Positions 1 through 5,221 of a stretch of 8,710 nt of DNA are shown piece after piece (position 1 is the stretch's first letter; each line of letters opens with the position of its first letter). Both the position numbers and the translations under genes were made by a program. Source of the DNA: JAIVJN01 sp036732565 (GTDB taxonomy: Bacteria > Acidobacteriota > Vicinamibacteria > Vicinamibacterales > UBA2999); assembly GCA_036732565.1 (NCBI GenBank), contig DAINCF010000294.1, forward strand, positions 1 through 8,710. Direction: 5' to 3'. A model generated the notes under the pieces. The model did no database searches, had not been told where the DNA came from, and worked only from the letters and a program-made list of their open reading frames with translations.

Positions 1-107
1 GTAGGCGCTGTCTGACCGGTGGGCGCCGGCTGCGGGGGCGCTTGTGGGGGCGGCGGCGCAGGTGGTGGGGCAACCTGCAGCGCCAGGATCAAGAGAACAG
101 GAATCAC
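1..107 (-). CDS. Secreted proline-rich protein, 5' end only
   Basis: Partial reading frame that leaves the window at base 1. From a GTG at 107 it reads a short hydrophobic stretch (MIPVLLILALQVA) followed at once by a Pro/Ala/Gln-rich segment, with 12 prolines in the last 22 visible residues. This is the pattern of a signal peptide followed by a disordered Pro-rich linker, so the product is probably exported, but nothing of the mature domain is visible. No good ribosome-binding site precedes the GTG, and the frame is open back to the TAA of the upstream gene (174-176), so the start is uncertain. An N-terminal extension would add an Arg before the hydrophobic core. It lies on the same strand as, and 66 bp after, the preceding secreted protein gene, with a strong hairpin between them. 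Function unknown; it could still be a chance open frame in GC-rich DNA. Confidence 0.42.
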   Translation of the reverse strand, partial: MIPVLLILALQVAPPPAPPPPQAPPQPAPTGQTAP

Positions 108-140
108 AAAGGGAGTGGAGGGAGCCTGGAACCGTGCAAC

Positions 141-166
141 GCCCCGGGGACGGTGCGCCCCGGGGC
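141..166 (-). terminator. GC-rich hairpin after the secreted protein gene
   Basis: GCCCCGGGG at 141-149 pairs perfectly with CCCCGGGGC at 158-166 across an 8-base loop. It sits 8 bp past the stop codon of the minus-strand gene ending at 174. No T tract follows on the minus strand, so it is not a classical intrinsic terminator. It may act as a 3' stabiliser or a pause site between two genes. Each arm is also nearly self-complementary. Confidence 0.4.
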
Positions 167-173
167 CCGGCAG

Positions 174-650
174 TTACTGCATCACCATGAAGCTGGTCAG
201 ATTGCTGATCGCGCGACCCGCGAACGCGTCCTTGTACTTCGCGAACAGCTCCTGCACCTCGCTCGGAAACACTTCGTTGATGAGGCGCGAGATGTCGTAC
301 TCCTGGCCCTTGACGACCGGATCGATCACGAAGATGTAGGCGGCGTTGCCCTGCACCTGCTGAGTCGATTTGAAGATCTTCCATCCGGCCGCCTGCTGCT
401 TGCGCTCCGGCTTCTCGCTCTTCGCCAGCGCCTCCTTGAGACGGCCGAGCACATGCTCGAAGTCCGCCGTCTTGTCAGGCTTGATGAGGACCGTCATGAC
501 GACGGCGTCGCCCTCGAGCAGCAGGACTGGCTTTTCGGGCGCAGCCGGCTGAGCCGGCGCCGGTTCCTGGGCTGCAGCATTCGAGGCTCCCGCCAACGTG
601 ACCCCTGCAAGCGCCATCCCCCACACGAACAACTGAACTCCTCGAAGCAT
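174..650 (-). CDS. Secreted alpha/beta protein of unknown function
   Basis: A 158-residue protein with a signal peptide (residues 1 to about 27: hydrophobic core FVWGMALAGVTLAG, likely cleavage near AAA-QEP), then a Pro/Ala linker (29-40) and a single small domain (about 45-145). The pattern of that domain reads strand (VVMTVLIKP), helix (62-78), strand (GWKIFKS), strand (AAYIFVIDP), helix (121-143). That order resembles the dimeric alpha/beta-barrel fold of small ABM-like proteins, but this is inference from pattern and no catalytic motif is visible. I do not recognise a named family. Start choice: an in-frame GTG lies at 668, but AAGGAGG falls just after it and 8 bases before the ATG at 650, so the ATG is the real start. 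It follows hemW by 32 bp. A weak promoter-like pair (TTTTCA, 17-bp spacer, TAAAGT at 680-708, minus strand) overlaps the hemW end, so it may have its own transcription. Confidence 0.85.
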   Translation of the reverse strand: MLRGVQLFVWGMALAGVTLAGASNAAAQEPAPAQPAAPEKPVLLLEGDAVVMTVLIKPDKTADFEHVLGRLKEALAKSEKPERKQQAAGWKIFKSTQQVQGNAAYIFVIDPVVKGQEYDISRLINEVFPSEVQELFAKYKDAFAGRAISNLTSFMVMQ

Positions 651-682
651 TGAGCAGCCCTCCTTCACGAAAGGTCGATACT

Positions 683-1822
683 TTACCGTACAGTCCCACT
701 GATGAAAACGGCCATCACTTCATTTGCAAGCAACATGCCCTGACGAGTCAGAGCCAGACGGCGCCGGGGATCGTGCCGCAGCAGGCCGGCATCGACGAAC
801 GGCGCGAGCGCGGACCCATACTTGTCCCACACATCCACACCGTACTTCCGCAGAATCTTTCGAAGATCGACGCCGGCCACGAGACGAAGGCCGGTGAACA
901 ACGCATCCTCGAGCGGCTCCTCGCCCGCGAGGGTGCGCCGCTCCGCCACCACGGACGCTCCGGACTCGATACGATCGGCGTAATCCATCGTAGCCGAAAC
1001 GTTCCGCCATCGCGCGCCGCTTCGCGTCGAGTGCGCCCCGCACCCGAAGCCCAGCCACGCCCCGTCCTGCCAGTATTTCAGGTTGTGCCGACTCGACCGA
1101 CCCGGTCGCGCCACGTTCGAGATCTCGTACTGCTCATATCCCGCCCCCTCGAGCGCTTCGAGCCCCCGCAGATACATCTCCGCGGCATCGTCATCGGGCG
1201 CCAGCGACCATCCGCTTCGCGCCATCTCTTCTCGCAGCGGCGCGTTCGGATACAGCTCCAGTAAATAGAGGGAGGCGTGGTCCGGCGCCTCGGCAATCAG
1301 CGCCTCGACTGACGACAGCCACGACGCCACACTCTGGCCAGGCAGCCACATCATCAGGTCGAGGCTGACGTTGTCGAACCCGGCGCGCCGCGCCGCGCGG
1401 ATGGCGCGCCTCGCGGTGTCTGCCGAATGTCGCCGCCCCAGACGCGTCAGCTCGCCCTCGTCGAAGGATTGGACACCGAAACTGAGACGATTGACACCCG
1501 CCGCCCGATACCCCGCGAGCGACGCCTCCGTGACCGTTTCGGGGTTCGCCTCCAACGTCACCTCGGCATCGCCGGCGAGGTGGAAGCTGCGACGGCACGC
1601 GTCGATCGCCCGCCCGACCTCCACGGGCGCCAGGAGCGACGGCGTACCGCCACCGAAGAAAATCGTGTCCGCCGGCGTGTCGGGTTCTGCGGCGCGGTCG
1701 ATCTCGCGCACCAGCGCGTTGATGTAACGCTCCTTGAGCGCCTCGTCGAGCAGACCCCGATTGAAGTTGCAGTAGTTGCAGATGGAACCGCAGAACGGGA
1801 TGTGCAGGTACAGCCCGATCAA
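683..1822 (-). CDS. hemW: Radical-SAM heme chaperone HemW
   Basis: A 379-residue protein, the usual length for HemW, which binds heme and delivers it to respiratory proteins in the cytoplasm or at the membrane. The radical-SAM cluster motif is CGSICNYCNF (Cys11, Cys15, Cys18). The position after the third Cys is N-F rather than X-C, which separates HemW from the true coproporphyrinogen III dehydrogenase HemN (CX3CX2CXC). GGGTPS (57-62) is the SAM-binding glycine motif, and HNLKYW (246-251) is the HNxxYW signature linked to heme binding in HemW. The C-terminal HemN_C-like domain (about 300-379) is present. The start is a TTG whose last two bases overlap the TGA of the upstream ATPase gene (TTGA). 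The protein begins LIGLYLHIPFC, exactly where HemW homologues begin, and the much longer open frame upstream (to 2197) only shadows the ATPase gene. Translation is probably coupled to the ATPase. Confidence 0.95.
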   Translation of the reverse strand: MIGLYLHIPFCGSICNYCNFNRGLLDEALKERYINALVREIDRAAEPDTPADTIFFGGGTPSLLAPVEVGRAIDACRRSFHLAGDAEVTLEANPETVTEASLAGYRAAGVNRLSFGVQSFDEGELTRLGRRHSADTARRAIRAARRAGFDNVSLDLMMWLPGQSVASWLSSVEALIAEAPDHASLYLLELYPNAPLREEMARSGWSLAPDDDAAEMYLRGLEALEGAGYEQYEISNVARPGRSSRHNLKYWQDGAWLGFGCGAHSTRSGARWRNVSATMDYADRIESGASVVAERRTLAGEEPLEDALFTGLRLVAGVDLRKILRKYGVDVWDKYGSALAPFVDAGLLRHDPRRRLALTRQGMLLANEVMAVFISGTVR

Positions 1823-2676
1823 CTGCCTGCTTTGCCGCCGGTCCACTTCAGTTCGGCGGATCCCTTGTCGCGGAGCTGCGCGCGGGCCATGCCGCGAGAT
1901 CGTGGCGGTAGATTGGCGGCCTTGCGGACGTTGTCGGGCGAGGCGGGAGATTCGCGGTGCCAGCGCTCGATGGTCGCCGCGGACGCGTGCGGCCCCACCT
2001 CGCGCACGTCGACGCCCTGAATCTCCACCCAGTCGCACATCTCGATGAGCCGGGACCTCGTGCGGGCGCCGAGCTGAAAGATGAACCCGCGTGGGTCGGT
2101 GTTGTCGGACACGTCCTGCAGATTGCTCGTGAACACCGTCGCGCGCCGGGCGTTGTAGCGCGTGTTGACCACGAGGCCAAGCGTCTCCTGAACCCATTCG
2201 GACGTGCGCTCCGCGCCGAGGTCATCGAGGACGAGGATGTCGGCCTCGAGCACGGGCGCGAGCACGTCCATCTCCGTCTCGTCGACCGACGCGTTGTAGG
2301 TGTCGCGCACCATGCGAAGCAGCTCGCGGGTTTCGAAGAAGTAGCCCCGTGCTCCCTTGGTCCTGACCACTTCCTTCAGCATCCCGACCGCGAGGTGGGT
2401 CTTGCCGACACCGTGCGGTCCGTACAGGAGCAGGCCGCGATCGACCACCGGGAACGCCTCGACGAACGCGTTCGCCTTGCGCCATGCCTGGCGCTGTGAA
2501 TCCATGTCGTGCTCGAAGTTCGCCAGCTCACAACGCGCATAGCGCGGCGGGATGCGTGCGTCGCTGAAGAGGCGTTCGACGAGCGTCTGTCGCCAGCAGT
2601 CGCAGCGCGTCACACGCTCGACGCCATCGACTTCGACGGTCTTCCAGCCGGTTCCACTACAGATGTCGCACGTCAT
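1819..2676 (-). CDS. DnaC/DnaI-like AAA+ ATPase with N-terminal Cys cluster
   Basis: A 285-residue ATPase. The AAA+ core has Walker A GPHGVGKTH (86-94), Walker B ILVLDDLGAE (147-156), sensor-1 TSN (183-185) and a basic RTRSRL (205-210) at the arginine-finger position. This is the arrangement of the DnaC/DnaI/IstB group, which includes replicative helicase loaders. The N terminus carries C3xxC6 and C25xC27, a likely zinc or metal site comparable in place, not in exact spacing, to the metal-binding N-domain of DnaI. The tail (about 230-285) is basic, polar and probably flexible. The start ATG at 2676 has AGAGGAAG 8 bases upstream. A strong 39-nt hairpin lies in the 68-bp gap behind the sigma gene. 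The stop overlaps the hemW start. With no transposase or dnaB here, a helicase-loader role is an inference from family; an IstB partner of an insertion sequence is unlikely given the operon setting. Confidence 0.88.
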   Translation of the reverse strand: MTCDICSGTGWKTVEVDGVERVTRCDCWRQTLVERLFSDARIPPRYARCELANFEHDMDSQRQAWRKANAFVEAFPVVDRGLLLYGPHGVGKTHLAVGMLKEVVRTKGARGYFFETRELLRMVRDTYNASVDETEMDVLAPVLEADILVLDDLGAERTSEWVQETLGLVVNTRYNARRATVFTSNLQDVSDNTDPRGFIFQLGARTRSRLIEMCDWVEIQGVDVREVGPHASAATIERWHRESPASPDNVRKAANLPPRSRGMARAQLRDKGSAELKWTGGKAGS

Positions 2677-2693
2677 GGCGCGTCTTCCTCTGC

Positions 2694-2732
2694 GCGGTTC
2701 GCGTCATCGCGGGGGTGCGATTCGCAAACCGC
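2694..2732 (-). promoter_or_regulatory. 39-nt intercistronic stem-loop before the ATPase gene
   Basis: On the minus-strand RNA, GCGGUUUGCG pairs with CGCGAACCGC (10 bp including one G-U wobble). After a small asymmetric bulge, AUCGC pairs with GCGAU around an ACCCCC loop. It sits in the 68-bp gap between the sigma-factor stop and the Shine-Dalgarno of the ATPase gene and has no U tract, so it looks like a processing, stability or attenuation element rather than a full terminator. Function is inferred. Confidence 0.5.
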
Positions 2733-2744
2733 CCCGACCGATGA

Positions 2745-3587
2745 TCAATTCAGATGACTCTCGAACGCGCGCTGGCGGCCGAGGGTGTGTCTGGCGTCGG
2801 CCTCGATATCGATGACCCGATCGGCTGAGATGCCCAGCTGCGCGGCGACCTGCTCCACCGACCAGGCATCGGCGCCATGCAGGCCACAGCGGAGCCGGAG
2901 TATTTGGCGCGCGCGGGGATCGACGTGCGCCAGCTGCGCCTCGAGCGCATACGCCAACCCCTCGCGCGTCAGCTGATCGTCCGCGTCCGGTTGCCGATGA
3001 GCCACGAGGACGGCGCCGTCGGCCGCCGGCTCCTCACGCTCAGCGCGTTGACCCGACCACGGCGTCGCACCCGCGATGAAGCCCACGCCCGGCGGAGTCT
3101 CGTCCTCGTCGGCGTCGAGCGCGCCGGTGACGTCGGTCGTGACCGCCCCATGTTCGATGGCCGCTTGCAGCGCCGCGATGTGAAGTCCGGTGCCACTCCC
3201 CTCGTCGCCTTCGCGCGGCGGCTCGGGATGCGACGCCGCGAGCAGGTGGAGCATCGCCTGGCGAATCCACGAGAACGCGTAGCCGACGAACGACAGTCCC
3301 GATTCGGGATCGAAGCGACGACCGGCTTCGATGAGGCCGAGGTTGCCTTCGTGAATCAGATCGAGCGCCGGCACGCCGAGATGCCGATAGCGCCGCGCAT
3401 AGGCGACCACGATGCGGAGGTTCGCTTCGACGAGTCCCGATAGCGCGTGCTCATCGCCGTGCTGGCGCACGCGGCGGGCGAGCGCCCGCTCTTCGTCAGG
3501 CGTCAGGCGCGGCAGCCCCGCGATCTGTCGAAGATATGCCTGGAGGGTTTCCGCGTCGGCCGCCAGCGTTTCGAGCCTGCGCACCAC
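2745..3587 (-). CDS. Divergent sigma-70-family RNA polymerase sigma factor
   Basis: A 280-residue sigma factor expected to direct RNA polymerase to a subset of promoters. Region 1.2 is recognisable (AYLRQIAGLPRLTPDEE, 17-33). Region 2 is clear (56-112): NLRIVVAYARRY, then LIHEGNLGLIEAGRRFDP, a good core-binding 2.1/2.2 and 2.3/2.4 framework. Region 4 (211-275) ends in a helix-turn-helix, LGISADRVIDIEADARHTL. Departures from group 1/2 sigma factors: the melting motif usually YATWWIRQ is YAFSWIRQ; the region-3 motif is missing and residues 113-208 are an acidic, Pro/Gly-rich linker; the recognition helix usually RERIRQIEAKAL is ADRVIDIEADAR. Promoter specificity is therefore probably not the housekeeping one. 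The start is the first of two consecutive GTGs (3587 or 3584), 12 bp after the hspR stop and without a strong ribosome-binding site, which suggests translational coupling to hspR. RpoH-like function is possible but not shown. Confidence 0.88.
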   Translation of the reverse strand: MVRRLETLAADAETLQAYLRQIAGLPRLTPDEERALARRVRQHGDEHALSGLVEANLRIVVAYARRYRHLGVPALDLIHEGNLGLIEAGRRFDPESGLSFVGYAFSWIRQAMLHLLAASHPEPPREGDEGSGTGLHIAALQAAIEHGAVTTDVTGALDADEDETPPGVGFIAGATPWSGQRAEREEPAADGAVLVAHRQPDADDQLTREGLAYALEAQLAHVDPRARQILRLRCGLHGADAWSVEQVAAQLGISADRVIDIEADARHTLGRQRAFESHLN

Positions 3588-3599
3588 GAGAGAATCTTA

Positions 3600-4052
3600 T
3601 CATCGGCGCGCACGGGGAGGACGATCTCCTTTAGCGTCGGCGTCCTTCGGCGCACTTTCGTGGGCGAGGTCGGATGCCCGCACGAGGTCCGTGGGCGACG
3701 GCTTCATCAGCGCCGTGCCGAGCCGCGTCTCCCAATCGCCGATGCCGCGCGCGAGCTCACGCTTCACGTAGTCCATGAACTCGTTGACCTCGCCCTGCAT
3801 CTGCTCCATCTTGCGCCGCATGTTCAGGATGATTTCGACGCCGGCCAGGTTGACGCCGAGGTCTCGCGTCAACGCGAGGATCGTCTCCAGCTGCTCCAGA
3901 TCCTCCTCGGAGTACAGCCGCGTGTTCCCCTCGGTCCGCGACGGCTTGAGCAGCCCTTCGCGCTCGTAGAGGCGCAGCGTTTGCGGGTGGATGTCGTACT
4001 TCTGCGCCACCGCGCTGATCATGTAGTAGGCCTTGCCGGGTTTCTTGGCCAT
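3600..4052 (-). CDS. hspR: MerR-family heat-shock repressor HspR
   Basis: A 150-residue regulator. Residues 10-58 form the winged helix-turn-helix of HspR: YMISAVAQKYDIHPQTLRLY, then EREGLLKPSRTEGNTRLYSEEDLEQL. The IHPQTLRLYEREGLL...PSRTEGNTRLYS block and the following LGVNLAGVEIIL (65-76) are the strongest family marks. A coiled-coil dimerisation helix follows (about 77-100) and the last 40 residues are hydrophilic and variable. In known systems HspR binds inverted repeats (HAIR, CTTGAGT-N7-ACTCAAG) at chaperone promoters and uses DnaK as co-repressor, so free DnaK reports protein damage. No effector-binding domain or metal Cys is seen, as expected. The gene starts 11 bp after the dnaJ stop, and the probable target is the operator-like dyad upstream of dnaK at 7154-7180. 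Confidence 0.93.
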   Translation of the reverse strand: MAKKPGKAYYMISAVAQKYDIHPQTLRLYEREGLLKPSRTEGNTRLYSEEDLEQLETILALTRDLGVNLAGVEIILNMRRKMEQMQGEVNEFMDYVKRELARGIGDWETRLGTALMKPSPTDLVRASDLAHESAPKDADAKGDRPPRARR

Positions 4053-4062
4053 ACGCTGCGCT

Positions 4063-5151
4063 CTATGAAAGCCCGCTCCTCACGTTGTCCGCGTTCAATC
4101 GCCCGAACTCTCGCAACAGATCCTTCGATCGCTCGTCCATCACTGCGGGCAGGACGAGCTTCGCTTCGACGACGAGATCGCCGCGGCGTCCATCGCGCAT
4201 CGACGGCGCGCCACGCTCGCGCAGCCGAAATCGCTGTCCTGACTGGGCGCCGGGCGGCACCCGCATGCGCACCGGCCCATCGGGCGTCGGCACTTCGATC
4301 TTCGCGCCCAACGCCGCCTCGTGAATCGCTACCGGCACCGTCACATGCACATCGTCGCCGTCCCGGCGGAACAGTGAGTGCGGCCGTACGACGACGTCCA
4401 GGTGCAGATCACCAGGAGGCCCGCCGCGGACGCCGGCATGACCGCCGCCGTGGACGCGCACTTGTCCACCATCCGGCACGCCCGGAGGCACGGCCAGCGC
4501 ACGCGTTTCGGCGCGCCTGGTCACCCCCTGTCCGTGACAGCCTTCGCACGGCGTCGAGGCGAGGCTCCCTTCACCTCCGCATGTCGGGCAGCTCCGCGCG
4601 AACACCATGTGCCCGCGCGCAGCGCGAATCGATCCCGATCCCTGGCATGTGACACACGGCGTCTCCGCGATCGCGCGCACGCCCTTGCCCGCGCAGGCCG
4701 CGCAGGTAATCTGCCGCGTGACGGTCACCGGCACCGTTGCGCCCTGCCACGCCTGCTCGAACGACAGCTCCACTTTGATGTGCAGGTCCGCGCCGCTTTC
4801 GGGCGCCGACCGCTCGCGGCGATCCTGCCGCCCGAAGACATCCTCGAAGAGATCGCCGAAGGTGGTTGCGCGCTCGCCGTGGACCCGTGCCGAAAAGTCG
4901 AAGCCGGCGAACCCAAACGGATCGCCCTCGCCGCCTTGCCCGATGTCCATCTGTCCTGCGTCGTAACGGCGACGTCGATCGGGATCGGTCAAGATCTCAT
5001 AGGCCGCCAGCACGTCACGAAACCGTGCCGCTGCCTCGCCATCGCCCGGATTGATGTCCGGGTGAAAGCGGCGAGCCAGACGCCGATACGCACGCTTGAT
5101 CTCGGCCAGCGACGCACTTCGCTGCACACCGAGCACGACGTAGATGTCCAT
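4063..5151 (-). CDS. dnaJ: Co-chaperone DnaJ, zinc-finger (class A) type
   Basis: A 362-residue Hsp40 that stimulates DnaK ATPase activity and delivers substrates. The J domain spans residues 1-65 with the essential HPD at 30-32. A short Gly/Phe region follows (about 71-86: GQGGEGDPFGFAGF). Four CxxCxGxG modules form the two zinc centres: CAACAGKG (150), CVTCQGSG (166), CPTCGGEG (188) and CEGCHGQG (202). The two C-terminal beta-domains follow to residue 335, ending in a helix. The four modules exclude CbpA, which lacks zinc fingers. Length is slightly below the roughly 370-380 typical of DnaJ, partly because the N terminus begins directly MDIYVVLGV and the G/F region is short. It is 70 bp downstream of dnaK, with a structured spacer, and shows only a weak ribosome-binding site. 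grpE, which often sits in such operons, is not between them. Confidence 0.95.
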   Translation of the reverse strand: MDIYVVLGVQRSASLAEIKRAYRRLARRFHPDINPGDGEAAARFRDVLAAYEILTDPDRRRRYDAGQMDIGQGGEGDPFGFAGFDFSARVHGERATTFGDLFEDVFGRQDRRERSAPESGADLHIKVELSFEQAWQGATVPVTVTRQITCAACAGKGVRAIAETPCVTCQGSGSIRAARGHMVFARSCPTCGGEGSLASTPCEGCHGQGVTRRAETRALAVPPGVPDGGQVRVHGGGHAGVRGGPPGDLHLDVVVRPHSLFRRDGDDVHVTVPVAIHEAALGAKIEVPTPDGPVRMRVPPGAQSGQRFRLRERGAPSMRDGRRGDLVVEAKLVLPAVMDERSKDLLREFGRLNADNVRSGLS

Positions 5152-5155
5152 ATCT

Positions 5156-5183
5156 CAGACTTGGGACTTAGGACGTGAGGCTT
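5156..5183. repeat. Degenerate heptad repeat between dnaK and dnaJ
   Basis: Four consecutive 7-base units on the plus strand, CAGACTT, GGGACTT, AGGACGT and GAGGCTT, share the consensus RGGACTT. They occupy the spacer directly upstream of the dnaJ start. Short heptamer runs of this sort look like decaying slipped-strand repeats. Function unknown. Confidence 0.45.
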
Positions 5184-5207
5184 GGTGCCCCCAAGACTCG
5201 AGTCCCA
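5162..5207 (-). promoter_or_regulatory. Nested stem-loop in the dnaK-dnaJ spacer
   Basis: TGGGACT (5162-5168) pairs with AGTCCCA (5201-5207), enclosing a hairpin of CTTGG (5181-5185) and CCAAG (5191-5195). A perfect 10-bp palindrome, GACTCGAGTC (5195-5204), overlaps the outer arm and could form an alternative fold. No U tract follows, so it is more likely a processing or attenuation point that sets the DnaK:DnaJ ratio than a full terminator. Role is inferred. Confidence 0.4.
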
Positions 5208-5221
5208 GGTCTCGCGCCCCT

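Noticed and set aside
42..653. A 203-codon plus-strand frame opposite the secreted protein gene.
   Set aside because: It has a His/Arg/Leu-rich shadow composition, while the minus strand has a good ribosome-binding site and signal peptide.
683..1822. Annotation as coproporphyrinogen III dehydrogenase HemN.
   Set aside because: The fourth motif Cys is replaced by Phe (CNF) and the HNxxYW signature is present, both HemW marks.
1823..2197. An N-terminal extension of HemW.
   Set aside because: It is out-of-frame translation of the ATPase gene on the same strand, and HemW homologues begin at the LYLHIPFC segment.
3447..4652. A 401-codon plus-strand frame across sigma, hspR and dnaJ.
   Set aside because: It is antisense to three well-supported genes, Arg-rich and without recognisable motifs.
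4063..5151. Annotation as CbpA.
   Set aside because: Four CxxCxGxG zinc-finger modules are present, so it is a class A DnaJ.
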